64,000 nt of DNA from Palsa-506 sp963755815 (GCA_963755815.1 CAVWLF010000026.1:62001-126000), one strand, 5' to 3'; shown: positions 17,156 through 26,959, numbered from the stretch's first letter. The notes: generated from the sequence alone by a model not told the origin. Program-made: numbers and translations.

Positions 17156-17842
17156 TTAGGTCAGCCGCCGCTCGGCCGCCCACCGGGTCAGCTGATGCCG
17201 GGTCGAGAGCTGGAGCTTGCGCAGGACCGAGGAGACGTGACTCTCCACGGTCTTGATGGAGATGAAAAGCTCCCGTGCGATCTCCTTGTAGGTGTAGCCC
17301 CGGGCGATCAGGCGCAGGACCTCCCGCTCGCGCGGCGTTAGCTGGTCGAGTTCGGGGTCGAGGGACGGCAGGTCCTGGCCGGCCGGGGCGAGCGCGGCGA
17401 AGGCGTCCAGCACGAACCCGGCCAGCCGGGGCGAGAAGACCGAGTCACCGGCCGCGACCCGGTGGATCGCGTCCACGAGTTCGGCGCCGGAGATTGTCTT
17501 CGTCACGTAACCCCGCGCGCCCGCCCTGATCACCGCGATCACGTCCTGGGGGGCGTCCGAGGCGGACAGGGCGAGGAACCGCACCTGCGGGTGGGCGGCC
17601 TTCACCGCCGTGACCACGGCCTGGCCGCCCCCGCCCGGCAGGTGCACGTCGAGCAGGACGACATCGGGCAGGCACTCGGCGATCAGCGCGATGGCCGGCT
17701 CGACGTCGGCGGCCTCGCCCACGACCTGCACCTCGTCGCCCAGCTCGGACCGGACCCCGGCCCGGAACAGGCCGTGATCGTCGACGATGAAGACCCTCGG
17801 CTTGCCGTCGCCGGGGGCGGCGCTGGCCCCGGGCGTGCTCAT
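17156..17842 (-). CDS. LuxR/NarL-type response regulator
   Basis: A 228-residue response regulator. The receiver has the acidic pair in FIVDDHGLFR, the phospho-acceptor Asp65 in VVLLDVHLPG and Lys115 in GYVTK. A GerE/LuxR helix-turn-helix is in about 165-225 (LTPREREVLRLIARGYTYKE). Its ATG overlaps the stop of the upstream kinase gene (ATGA), so it is the direct partner of that PspC-type sensor. The target genes may include the divergent PspC and DUF1707 genes. Confidence 0.93.
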   Translation of the reverse strand: MSTPGASAAPGDGKPRVFIVDDHGLFRAGVRSELGDEVQVVGEAADVEPAIALIAECLPDVVLLDVHLPGGGGQAVVTAVKAAHPQVRFLALSASDAPQDVIAVIRAGARGYVTKTISGAELVDAIHRVAAGDSVFSPRLAGFVLDAFAALAPAGQDLPSLDPELDQLTPREREVLRLIARGYTYKEIARELFISIKTVESHVSSVLRKLQLSTRHQLTRWAAERRLT

Positions 17843-19251
17843 GCCCGGCTCGGCTGGCGTTCCCCGGCCGCGCGGGGCATGGTCAGGGACACCTCGGTGC
17901 CCTCGCCCGGCGTGCTGCGCACTGTCGCGGATCCGCCGCGGCGGGCCATCCGGGCGTGCACGGACTCGGCCAGCCCCTTCCGGTCGGCGGGCACCGTCGC
18001 CGGATCGAAGCCACGGCCCCGGTCCCGGACGAACACCGACACCTCGCCCGGCTCGACCTCGGCGAAGATCGAGACAACCTCGGCACCGGACCATTTCACC
18101 GCATTGACCGTCGCCTCGCGCGCGGCCGCCAGCAGGGCACTGAGATTGTCGTCGAGCTCGCAGTCGCCGACGGTGACGGCCTCGACCGCCAGCCGGTGCT
18201 GCGCCTCCACCTCCTGCTGGATGAGCCTGACCCCGGCGGCGAGCGTCATGGCCTGGCCGTCAAGCGAGCCGGGCGCCCGGCCGTCGAACAGCCAGGAGCG
18301 CAGCTCACGCTCCTGCGCCCGGGCCAGCTGGATTACCTGCTGCGGCTCGTCCGCGCGGCGCTGGATCAGGGCGAGCGTCTGCAGCACCGAGTCGTGCACC
18401 CGGCTGGCCATGTCGGCCCGCTCCTCGGCCCGGATCCGGGCCTGGCGCTCGACCACGAGATCCCGGGCGATGCGCAGCCACCAGGGGCCGAGCACGACCA
18501 CGATCGCGGCGATCATGAGTACGACCCCGGCCAGCGGCCACAGCACGTGCCGGGGGTGCCCGGTCAGCAGGGCGATCAGGCCGAGCATCAGCAGCAGGCA
18601 GGCGACGGAGACGCGCAGCAGGGTCCGGGGCCGGCTGTTCTCCTCGGTCCAGCCCAGCAGCGGCTCGGCCAGCTGACGCATGGTGGCCTGCTCGTCCGCG
18701 TCGGCGTTGCGCCAGATCAGCACGATGCCGACCGCGCTGACCACCAGCGGCCAGCCCCATGAGCCGAGCCAGCCCGCCCCGAGCAGGGAAGCGATGATAA
18801 GCACCGCGCCGAGCAGGGAGGCCAGGCCCGCCGCGAGCGCGATGCCGCGCCGGTCGGCCATCGCCCGGCTCGCGATGTTGCTCTCCTCGCCGGCCGCCGG
18901 GATCAGCAGCCAGGCCACGACATAGGCGGCCGCGCCGAAGAAGCTCAGCAGCGAGGCCAGGACGAACGCGGTCCGCACGATCGTGACGTCCAGGCCCGTC
19001 CGGGCCGCGATTCCGGCGGCCAGTCCGCCGGCCAGGCGGTCGTCCCGGGCGCGCCGCAACGGCCCGCTGGTCCTCGGCCCCCGCACCCACCCGCCGGGCC
19101 CGTGCCGGAGGAAGCGGTGCCGCCGGAAGGGCGGGCGGCCCGGCTGGCCGTCGGCCGGCGTGGCGTCTTCGCCGGCTGGCCAGCGCCGCCGGGAACCGCG
19201 CTGCTGGCGGGCCGCGCGCCAGTGCGGCGCGGACCCGGTTGGTTCCTGCAC
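17839..19251 (-). CDS. PspC-domain sensor histidine kinase
   Basis: About 470 residues. After an arginine-rich start there is a PspC domain at roughly 60-125 (LAGGLAAGIAARTGLDVTIVR), several membrane segments, then a HisKA_3 dimerisation helix with ASRVHDSVLQTLALIQRRAD and a HATPase core (NAVKWSGAEVVS, DRGRGFDPATV). Kinases with PspC-type sensors are common in actinobacteria and usually respond to envelope stress. It is coupled to the LuxR regulator by a four-base overlap. I took GTG 19251 as the start because upstream in-frame sequence is arginine-rich noise overlapping the divergent promoter. Confidence 0.88.
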   Translation of the reverse strand: MQEPTGSAPHWRAARQQRGSRRRWPAGEDATPADGQPGRPPFRRHRFLRHGPGGWVRGPRTSGPLRRARDDRLAGGLAAGIAARTGLDVTIVRTAFVLASLLSFFGAAAYVVAWLLIPAAGEESNIASRAMADRRGIALAAGLASLLGAVLIIASLLGAGWLGSWGWPLVVSAVGIVLIWRNADADEQATMRQLAEPLLGWTEENSRPRTLLRVSVACLLLMLGLIALLTGHPRHVLWPLAGVVLMIAAIVVVLGPWWLRIARDLVVERQARIRAEERADMASRVHDSVLQTLALIQRRADEPQQVIQLARAQERELRSWLFDGRAPGSLDGQAMTLAAGVRLIQQEVEAQHRLAVEAVTVGDCELDDNLSALLAAAREATVNAVKWSGAEVVSIFAEVEPGEVSVFVRDRGRGFDPATVPADRKGLAESVHARMARRGGSATVRSTPGEGTEVSLTMPRAAGERQPSRA

Positions 19252-19381
19252 GTATCCATCATCGCGCCTGAGCGCGCGCCCGGCTATCCGGGCAAACCCC
19301 GATCCTGGCCGGCCGCGGATCAGGGTCGGATCCGGGGTCTTCCCGATGGCCTGGCCGGATCCGCGGCGGCACGCTGGATTC

Positions 19382-19711
19382 ATGAACACAAGCACCGTGA
19401 ACCCAGACGCCAGCAACCACACCACTACCGATCAGGAAGCCAGCAGCCGCGCCGCGGCCGGCCCATCGGCCGGGCCGCAGCCGCTGTGCCGCCCCACCGG
19501 GGACCGGATGCTGGCCGGCGTCGCGGCCGGCGTCGCGGCGTACCTCGGCGTCGACGTGACCGTCGTGCGCATCGTGCTCGCCGTGCTGGCCGTCATGGGC
19601 GGCGCCGGCGTGCCCATCTACCTGGCCGGCTGGCTGCTGATCCCCGAGGAGGGCGCCGAGCAGTCCATCGCCAGCGGATTCATCCAGTCCATGCAGTCCC
19701 GGTCGCGCTGA
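19382..19711 (+). CDS. PspC-domain small membrane protein
   Basis: A 109-residue protein with one PspC domain: DRMLAGVAAGVAAYLGVDVTVVR followed by two hydrophobic segments ending in GWLLIPEEGAE. The domain is very similar to that of the divergent kinase, down to the WLLIP motif, implying duplication within this locus. PspC proteins sit in the membrane and bind or sense other envelope proteins. A short low-complexity N-terminus precedes the domain. It is probably co-transcribed with the DUF1707 gene downstream and may be regulated by the kinase pair. Confidence 0.85.
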   Translation: MNTSTVNPDASNHTTTDQEASSRAAAGPSAGPQPLCRPTGDRMLAGVAAGVAAYLGVDVTVVRIVLAVLAVMGGAGVPIYLAGWLLIPEEGAEQSIASGFIQSMQSRSR

Positions 19712-19777
19712 CCAAGGTGGCGCCGGTCAAGCTCGCGCCGGCCAAAGCACGGGCCGGCCAAGAGAGGTCGTATCAGC

Positions 19778-20269
19778 ATGTCAGCGTCGCCCAGACAACC
19801 ATCGGCGCCCGGATCGCCGTCCCGCCGCGCCAGCTATGCCAACCCCGGCATGCGAATCTCCGACGCCGAGCGCGCCGAAGTCGCTGACCGCCTGTCCAAG
19901 CACTACGGCGACGGGCGGCTGGACCAGGCGGAGTTCGACAAGCGCCTGCATCAGGCGATGAGCGCCAAGACCCAGCAGGACCTGGGCGGCGTGTTCGCCG
20001 ACCTGCCCGACGATGAGGCACCGGAAGCGGCCACGCCCCAGCGGCGCGGGTGGAACGGGAACTCAGACCCCAGCGGGCGCGCGTACCGCGAGGGGCATCC
20101 CGATCCCATCGGGCACTCGCTTCAGCGGCTGTTGTTCCTCGTCCTGGTCATCGCGATCGCCGCCGTCGGCGCGCAACTGCTGATCCGGTCGTACCTGTCC
20201 TGGTTCCTGATCGGGCTGCTCGCGATCCTCTGGTTCCGCCACGGCCCCTGGCAGCACCGCCGCCCGTAG
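19778..20269 (+). CDS. DUF1707 (SHOCT-like) membrane protein
   Basis: A 163-residue protein. The N-terminal half has the DUF1707 signature: MRISDAERAEVADRLSKHY, then GRLDQAEFDKRLHQAMSAKT and DLGGVFADLP. A linker leads to two membrane helices near the C-terminus. DUF1707 proteins are widespread in actinobacteria next to envelope-stress regulators, and their function is unknown. The position after a PspC protein supports a membrane-stress theme. AGAGAGG lies upstream of the ATG. Confidence 0.88.
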   Translation: MSASPRQPSAPGSPSRRASYANPGMRISDAERAEVADRLSKHYGDGRLDQAEFDKRLHQAMSAKTQQDLGGVFADLPDDEAPEAATPQRRGWNGNSDPSGRAYREGHPDPIGHSLQRLLFLVLVIAIAAVGAQLLIRSYLSWFLIGLLAILWFRHGPWQHRRP

Positions 20270-20384
20270 CGGTCAGCCGGCACCAGCCGCCTGGCCCGCT
20301 GGCCCTCTCAGCCGCCTGGCCCTTCTCCGCCAGGCGGCCGGCGGGCCTGGCCCGGGCCACAGGCATCCGGTGGTCAAGAGAAGC

Positions 20385-20418
20385 AGCGAGGGCCCGTCCC
20401 GCAGGACGGACCCTCGCT
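20385..20418. terminator. Bidirectional hairpin terminator
   Basis: AGCGAGGG-C-CCGTCC, a CGCA loop, then GGACGG-A-CCCTCGCT gives a 14-pair stem with one C/A mismatch. It lies between the convergent DUF1707 gene and the permease gene and would serve both. Confidence 0.8.
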
Positions 20419-20468
20419 TGGTAGTTCCGGATAGAGCCCGGGTTAGCCGGCCACCCGGGGCGCGGTTA

Positions 20469-22139
20469 TCAGGCTGGTTCGCCGATGCCCAGGTCGAGGT
20501 CCTCCTGGTGAGCGTCGGCGACGGCCTCGAGCACATTGGCATTGGTCCGCTCGGGGCTGAGGCGGCTGTGCACGGCGTAGTAGAAGACGATCAGGCTGAA
20601 CACGGCAATCGCGCCGATGTCCCACCAGAATGGCAGGTGGTGGTGGATCGGGATGCCAATGAACTTGCTGTAGCCGCCGACATAGCTGCCGCCGAAGACC
20701 GAGAAGATGGTCAGCCCGACGATCCAGGGCACGCACCAGAAGCCGGCGCTGAAATCAATCGGGGCCTGGTTCGAGTCGAACACGCGGGCGATGAAGTAGA
20801 GGACCAGGAAGAAGATCACGGCCAGGTCCAGCTTGACCACGTTCACGGTTCCGCTCCAGTAGATGATGAGCCCGGAGACGATGAAGCTGAACGGGGCGAT
20901 GATGGCCAGGCCGGGGACCCGGTAGGGGCGCTCGCGGTCCGGGTCGCTCCGGCGCAGCGAGACCGCCGCGACCGGCGCGAAGCTGTACATGAACGACGAG
21001 GCGGCGGTGATGGCCCCGACCAGCTTGGCCCAGCTGCCGAACGGCAGGAACAGGAAGCAGCCGAAGACGCCGCCGAAGAGAATGCTGAACCACGGCACGC
21101 TGCGCCGGTCGATGGTCTGGAAGACCGGCGGCAGGAACCGCACCCGCGCCAGCGAGTACGACAGCCGGGAAGTGGCGGCCAGGTACACCAGGCCGGTGCC
21201 TCCTGGCGAGATAATCGCGTCGACGATCAGGAGCCAGCCCAGCCAGCCCAGGCCGGCCGCCGTGGCCAGCGTGTAGTAGGGGCCGAAACTGCCGACGCCG
21301 GCGCCGAACGGGGTGAGCCAGTTGTGCGCCACGTTGGCCGGGTTGACGGCCGCGATGAAGGTGACCTGGAGGGCCATGTAGAGCGCCGCTCCCATCAGCA
21401 TCGAGCCGACCACGGCGATCGGGACGTCCCGCCTGGGGTTGCGGGCCTCGCCGGCGAGCTGGGCGGCCTGCTCGAAGCCTTCCAGGGCGAAAATCACGCC
21501 CAGCGGCAACGCGATGAACACGCCCTTGATGCCGAACGGCATGAACCCGCCGCCGGCGGTGAAGTTCGAGCTGTGGAAGGAGTGGGTGACGATGAAGATG
21601 ATGGTCAGCACCGGCACGCCGATCTTCCAGATCATCGCGATGCTGTTGCCCTCGGCCATCCACTTCACGCCGGCCAGGTTGATGGCCATGAACACGAACA
21701 TCGCCAGCACGGCGACGAAGAGGCCTTTACCGGTGAGCAGCCCGGTTTTGTCGTTGATCAGGCCCAGCGATTGCCACTTGCCGTCCACGTAGGTCAGCGA
21801 GGCTTCCACCTCGATCGGGGCGATGGCGACGGCCTGCAGGTAGGAGTAAGTCCCGGCGAAGAAACCGCCGAGGGTCCCGGTGTGGATCCAGGTAAAGCGC
21901 GCGGTACCGCCCGAGATCGGGTACGCGGCTCCGAGCTCGGCATACACCAGCGCGATGCCGATCAGCAGGACGACCCCGACGGCCCAGGAAATAATCGCGG
22001 CGGGGCCGGCGACTACGGACGCATTGAGCGCGCCGAGCAGCCAGCCGGATCCGATGACGGAGCCTGCCGAGACCATGAACAGCGGAAGCAGTCCAACGTC
22101 TCGCTTTAGTCTTGGCGGAACCTCCGAGAGGTCAGTCAT
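20469..22139 (-). CDS. APC family amino-acid permease
   Basis: A 556-residue membrane protein with about 12-14 hydrophobic segments. The first carries GSVIGSGWLLG, the conserved substrate-binding segment of the APC superfamily, and FALEGFEQAAQLAGEARNPRRD corresponds to the conserved region near helix 6. It imports an amino acid or amine by proton symport or exchange. The long central loop and C-terminal tail are ordinary. I set the start at ATG 22139, with AGGAGGGG upstream; 130 residues of upstream in-frame reading are discarded as noise. It stands alone next to a terminator. Confidence 0.88.
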   Translation of the reverse strand: MTDLSEVPPRLKRDVGLLPLFMVSAGSVIGSGWLLGALNASVVAGPAAIISWAVGVVLLIGIALVYAELGAAYPISGGTARFTWIHTGTLGGFFAGTYSYLQAVAIAPIEVEASLTYVDGKWQSLGLINDKTGLLTGKGLFVAVLAMFVFMAINLAGVKWMAEGNSIAMIWKIGVPVLTIIFIVTHSFHSSNFTAGGGFMPFGIKGVFIALPLGVIFALEGFEQAAQLAGEARNPRRDVPIAVVGSMLMGAALYMALQVTFIAAVNPANVAHNWLTPFGAGVGSFGPYYTLATAAGLGWLGWLLIVDAIISPGGTGLVYLAATSRLSYSLARVRFLPPVFQTIDRRSVPWFSILFGGVFGCFLFLPFGSWAKLVGAITAASSFMYSFAPVAAVSLRRSDPDRERPYRVPGLAIIAPFSFIVSGLIIYWSGTVNVVKLDLAVIFFLVLYFIARVFDSNQAPIDFSAGFWCVPWIVGLTIFSVFGGSYVGGYSKFIGIPIHHHLPFWWDIGAIAVFSLIVFYYAVHSRLSPERTNANVLEAVADAHQEDLDLGIGEPA

Positions 22140-22416
22140 CGCCTTGCCCCTCCTGTTGCGGTAGCTGCTCGGACCGGCTGATCCGTTACGCCCATCTGAC
22201 GTGTTGTAGCCCCGTCCGGCCCGGCTTGTCAACGGCTTGCGCGGTCTGACCAGCCGCCGGAATCTGAATGTGACCTGAGCGGCCCGGAATCCAGGCTCCG
22301 CTGGGGGCCCGGACGGCCCGGATCGTGCCGTCCCGCAAGTACCGCGGCCTGCGCTTGCGCCGCTGAACTCGCGCCTGAACCCGGACGGCACGACAGCCCG
22401 GCCGTAGGCTGGATCC

Positions 22417-22803
22417 GTGAGCCCATCGGAACAGTCCCTGCCCAGCCTGGGGGCGATCATCCGCAAGCAGCGCGAGCTGGCGGCGTTGCCGATGCGCCAG
22501 TTCGCGGCGGCGGTGGGGATCTCCAACCCGTACCTGTCGCAGATCGAGCGCGGCCTGCGTGCGCCGTCCGACGCGGTCCTGAACGCGATCGCGGAGTCGC
22601 TGAAGACAACGGCCGATTCCCTCTACGCCGAGGCGGGATTCGTGCAGCCCGACGAGGACGATGCCGCGGACGGCGGGGTGCTGGATGCGATCGAGGCGGC
22701 CGAGGAACTGACTACCGCCCAGCGCCGGGCGCTGGCCGAGATCTACCGGGCGTTCGTCGATGCCAATGCCGTGCGCCGGACCCGCTCGGCCGGCCGCTCC
22801 TGA
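22417..22803 (+). CDS. XRE family (helix-turn-helix) regulator
   Basis: A 128-residue regulator with a lambda-repressor-type HTH in about residues 12-65 (LGAIIRKQRELAALPMRQFA then NPYLSQIERGLRAPS). A helical C-terminal part follows. Size and neighbourhood match the mycobacterial Rv0474 type, which sits beside hbhA, encoding a lipid- or heparin-binding helical protein; here too a small phasin-like gene lies next to it. This parallel is from memory and not verified. GTG start at 22417. Confidence 0.85.
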   Translation: MSPSEQSLPSLGAIIRKQRELAALPMRQFAAAVGISNPYLSQIERGLRAPSDAVLNAIAESLKTTADSLYAEAGFVQPDEDDAADGGVLDAIEAAEELTTAQRRALAEIYRAFVDANAVRRTRSAGRS

Positions 22804-22851
22804 CCCGGGGCACGGGCCGAAGGGGCACGCCCATGACGACCCGCCCATGAC

Positions 22852-22889
22852 GAAAGGCGGGCCGGTGGCTGCCCACCGTCCCGCCTTTC
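22852..22889. terminator. Bidirectional hairpin terminator
   Basis: GAAAGGCGGG and CCCGCCTTTC form a 10-base perfect outer stem, with CGGTGG/CCACCG pairing inside. It lies between the convergent XRE and phasin-like genes. Confidence 0.8.
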
Positions 22890-22927
22890 CTGCCGCCGTC
22901 CGGCCGTCGGCCGTCCGGCTGTCCGCG

Positions 22928-23227
22928 TCAGCTGAGCAGGTCGCGCGCGGCCTTCGTGTACGCGGAGCTGACGTCCTGTACGAACGTGGTGTACGTCGCG
23001 GCGAGGGCGGTGACCCAGTCAAGCTGGCTGGCGCCGGCCACCTTCTGCTCGAAGCCCACGAGGTTCGTCAGTGCCTTCTCGTAGGCGTCGAGGGTGGTGA
23101 GCCCGGCGGCCTTGGAGCTCTCGATGATGCGCTCGTTGAGGTCGCGGATGTGCTGCGCGGCATCCTCGTAGGCGCCGAAGTCGACACCGAGGGGGGATTC
23201 GGTCGGGGGAGCGGTCTTCGTGGTCAT
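22928..23227 (-). CDS. Small phasin-like helical protein
   Basis: A 99-residue protein predicted to be almost entirely helical, without signal or membrane segment. Phrases such as YEKALTNLVGFEQKVAGAS, TYTTFVQDVSSAYTKAARDLL resemble phasins and HbhA-like coats of lipid or polyhydroxyalkanoate inclusions. This is a resemblance of composition, not a proven homology. GGAG lies six bases before the ATG. Upstream lies a 37-base nested dyad that could be bound by the neighbouring XRE protein. Confidence 0.6.
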   Translation of the reverse strand: MTTKTAPPTESPLGVDFGAYEDAAQHIRDLNERIIESSKAAGLTTLDAYEKALTNLVGFEQKVAGASQLDWVTALAATYTTFVQDVSSAYTKAARDLLS

Positions 23228-23290
23228 GGCGGTCTCCGTCTATCGTGATGGCTTCAGGTCTGGTGGGCCGGTCCGGCGTCCCGGGCCTCG

Positions 23291-23327
23291 TTAGTTATGT
23301 TAGCACAGTTCTTGCTAATTCAGCTAA
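23291..23327. promoter_or_regulatory. Nested-dyad operator upstream of the phasin-like gene
   Basis: Four half-sites share one centre: TTAGTT, TTAGCA, TGCTAA, AGCTAA, spaced 3-7-3 bases. The inner pair is perfect and the outer pair matches at five of six positions. The AT-rich block stands out against the surroundings. It lies 64-100 bases upstream of the minus-strand start at 23227 and 185 bases before the plus-strand gene at 23512. A regulator binding as a tandem dimer, such as the nearby XRE protein, is a fair guess. Confidence 0.55.
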
Positions 23328-23511
23328 ACGGCGGCCGTGGTCTGCGTCACATGGTCCGCGGCCGCATGGCGGCATGCGGCAGCAGGGCAGGCAGGCGCCG
23401 GCTGCGGCCCGCGGCGCCCATTGTGTTCGGGGGATTGTTGTGCGCACGATCTGGTAGCACTTCCGCATCCGTTCAGCGGCCTGGTGCTCAGCCTTGACTA
23501 GGGGAGAATGC

Positions 23512-24087
23512 ATGACCCAGCCACGCACGCTGCTGATGATCAGGCACGGCGAGAAGCCCGAAGGTAACGACCACGGCGTCGATCAGCACGGCAACGAGAA
23601 TCCGGATGGGCTTATCCCGAGAGGATGGGAACGGGCGGGCGCGCTCGTCACCCTGTTCGCGCCGAACGGCGTGACCCTGCGGTCCGCGCTGCCCGCACCG
23701 GGCGCCCTGGTCACTCCCAAATACTCCGATTCGGTGCACCGGCCCGACCTCACGCTGCTGCCACTGTCGAAGCGGCTGGGCCTGGCCACCCTGTGCGAGT
23801 ATCCCGTCGATGCCCATCCGGCGAAGATCGTGGCGTCCCTGCTCGCGGTCCAGGCTGAGGTGGTGCTCATGTGCTGGGAACACGATCACCTGGTCAACGT
23901 GGCTGGCGCCGTGACGGCGGCCGTGCCGGTCGCCAACCCGGGCGACGTGCCGACGGCCTGGCCCGGTGACCGCTTTGACGTGATCTGGCGCTTCGACCTG
24001 GATGAGCAGGCGGCGGCATGGACGTTCAGCTCGCTTGATCAGCAGCTGCTGGCCGGGGACCTGTCGCCCGGTACGCCAGCGACCTGA
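23512..24087 (+). CDS. Histidine-phosphatase-fold protein
   Basis: A 191-residue protein starting with MTQPRTLLMIRHGEKPEG; RHG at 11-13 is the phospho-histidine motif of the phosphoglycerate-mutase/histidine-phosphatase superfamily. A second motif, LMCWEHDHL, supplies the later histidine. The substrate is unknown. The ATG at 23512 follows GGGGAG by five bases, preferred over an in-frame start 18 bases upstream. A single gene with nothing obviously coupled. Confidence 0.8.
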   Translation: MTQPRTLLMIRHGEKPEGNDHGVDQHGNENPDGLIPRGWERAGALVTLFAPNGVTLRSALPAPGALVTPKYSDSVHRPDLTLLPLSKRLGLATLCEYPVDAHPAKIVASLLAVQAEVVLMCWEHDHLVNVAGAVTAAVPVANPGDVPTAWPGDRFDVIWRFDLDEQAAAWTFSSLDQQLLAGDLSPGTPAT

Positions 24088-24270
24088 CAATGGACCCTCG
24101 CGCGGCTTAGATAGGCAGACTGTACCGGGCGCATCAAGGATCCCGACTGACTCACCAGCCACAGAGGCCCGGAGATTCATGAACGGCGGCGAAAAGTCTC
24201 AGAGGCCGCTATTCCATCGCGGAATCATGACAGAATGCGCTGATATCTGCCGCCGGGAGGGCCGGGCGCC

Positions 24271-24810
24271 GTGTCATTAAGATTCCCTAGCCGCGCGACG
24301 GCCTCGGCCGTCGTTCTCGTCGCGGCGCACCTCGCTATGCCGCACCTGGCGGTGGCGAGCGCACCCAGTCCCCGGGCACTTGATAACGACAGCGTCATGG
24401 TGTTCCTGGTGTTCCTGGTGCTGCTGCTCGCCATCTCGCTGGTGGCCGTGGTCCGGCTGCCCCCGTGGGCGGGCGGCCCGGCCGATGAGGACGCCACCGA
24501 CGCCCCCCCGCGGCGCGTGCCCGCGCACGTGCCCGCGCATGCCGCCACGTCAGCCGGGCCGGCCTGGCCCGCGCCGACTGGCCCGCAGCGATCGGGACCG
24601 CCGCCGGCCGGACCGCAACCAGGGGGAGCACAGCCCGGTGCCGAATCCGCGCTGTCGTTCCCGGCCGCCACCGTCGGCCCGTACGCCGGACCGGATCCGG
24701 CCGCCGGTCAGGCCCACCGGCCGGCCCGCGCACCGGGCACGATCCGCCCGCCGGTGGTATCAGGGAGCCCGCCGTGGGGCCCGGCCCCCAAGCCGCCGGA
24801 CCTGCCGTAG
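24271..24810 (+). CDS. Membrane-anchored proline-rich protein
   Basis: A 179-residue protein with an N-terminal signal-like hydrophobic stretch, a second membrane segment (VFLVFLVLLLAISLVAVV, about 44-61) and a long proline/alanine-rich tail on the cytoplasmic or outer side. No family is recognised. The composition resembles low-complexity tails of actinobacterial envelope proteins. GTG start at 24271 with GGGAGG upstream. It converges with the ABC exporter. Confidence 0.6.
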   Translation: MSLRFPSRATASAVVLVAAHLAMPHLAVASAPSPRALDNDSVMVFLVFLVLLLAISLVAVVRLPPWAGGPADEDATDAPPRRVPAHVPAHAATSAGPAWPAPTGPQRSGPPPAGPQPGGAQPGAESALSFPAATVGPYAGPDPAAGQAHRPARAPGTIRPPVVSGSPPWGPAPKPPDLP

Positions 24811-24838
24811 CCCGCCCGCCCGGCCGTCGGCCGCCAGG

Positions 24839-25719
24839 TCAGGAGAGCACGCGCCGCCGGAAGTTGCGCAGCCCGATGGCCAGGAACACGACGCCGAAGG
24901 CGAACACCACCGGGTAGATGACGTAGAGGTGCATGTGCGGCGCCTCGGTGAAGGCGGCCCGCATCCCCTCGTTCACGTAGATCAGCGGATTGATCAGCAC
25001 AATGGTCTGCAGCCAGTGCCACCCGCCGACCGATACCGGCGCGAGCCTGGTCCACGAGTAATACGTGCCGCCGAGGAAAGTGATCGGCAGGATGATGAAG
25101 CCGAACATCAGCCCGATGTTCCGCGGCTCGAAACTGGTGCCCAGGACCAGCCCGAGTCCGGCCATCGCGACGCAGGAGAGCGGCACGAGCGTCACGATGA
25201 TCCACCAGTGCAGCGTCAGGTGGGCATGCACCCCGGGCGCGTGCACGATCGACGCCATCGGCAGCACGATGATCGCCGACAGCACTCCCTGGGCCGCGCC
25301 CGACAGCACCTTGGCCATGGCCACCAGCCAGATCGGGCAGGGAGCTTGCACCCGGTCCTCGATCTCGCGGGTGAAGCCGAACTCCTGGGCCATGGCCAGG
25401 GCGATCGACTGCACGCCCTGGAACATGATCGAGATGCCCACCACGCCGGGCACCAGGATCGTCGCGAAGGCGGACTGGGCCACCGTGCCGTGACCCCCGA
25501 TGCCCTGCCCGATCTTCGGGAAGACGAAGAGGAAGACGAAGCAGAGCAGGAACGGCTGGATGATCGTGCGCAGCACGAACTCCCAGATGTGCTTGCGCAG
25601 CACCACGACGTCACGCAGCATGAGCGCGCCGAGCGCGGTCCAGCTGGCGGCCGCCACCGAGCGGGTGGGCCCGCCGCCGATCCGCCGGGTCTGCGGCGGC
25701 GAAGTTACCGGTGCTGCCA

Positions 25720-25720
<1 letters not shown>
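24839..25720 (-). CDS. ABC-2 type permease (DrrB-like)
   Basis: A 293-residue membrane protein with about six segments and the ABC-2 permease signature region near the end (IGLMFGFIILPITFLGGTYYS). It resembles daunorubicin-resistance DrrB type exporters. Its ATG overlaps the stop of the ATPase by one base (TGATG), so the pair forms one transporter. Cargo may be a drug, lipid or glycolipid. Nothing around indicates an antibiotic cluster. Confidence 0.85.
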
Positions 25721-26718
<998 letters not shown>

Positions 26719-26781
26719 CTCCCCGACATCGTAGCGCCGGCCCGCTCCGGCGCCGGAGCGCTGGCCCCGCCGTCGCGGCCA

Positions 26782-26827
26782 TAACCGGAAGGATTCGCGC
26801 CAGATATGACGCGAATCCTTCCGGTTA
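26782..26827. repeat. Long palindrome, copy 1 of a three-member family
   Basis: Arms 26782-26802 and 26807-26827 (21 bases, one mismatch, GATA loop); core AACCGGAAGGATTCGCG. It lies between divergent genes, so a terminator role for either is unlikely. Two relatives with the same core occur at 48017-48060 and 62625-62676. Confidence 0.85.
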
Positions 26828-26886
26828 CCACTGGCGCGCAGGCGGTGGCCAGTCGCGCCAGGGTGGCCGGGAGCCCGGTGCGGCAC

Positions 26887-26945
26887 TTGACGGACGCCGA
26901 TCGCTCCGTTATAAATACTAGATGGTTGTACAACTTTATGGTTGT
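26887..26945 (+). promoter_or_regulatory. Promoter and operator for the TIGR03083-ArsR-AHSA1 operon
   Basis: TTGACG at 26887-26892 and TATAAA at 26910-26915 are 17 bases apart. At the expected start point are a palindrome GTTGTACAAC (26925-26934) and a direct repeat ATGGTTGT at 26922-26929 and 26938-26945. The ArsR regulator encoded in the same operon is the likely binder. Confidence 0.65.
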
Positions 26946-26959
26946 CTAAGGACGGGATC

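Noticed and set aside
20370..22109. 579-residue open frame antisense to the amino-acid permease
   Set aside because: Composition is Asp/Gly/Arg/Val-rich shadow sequence; the opposite strand encodes a clear APC permease with membrane segments.
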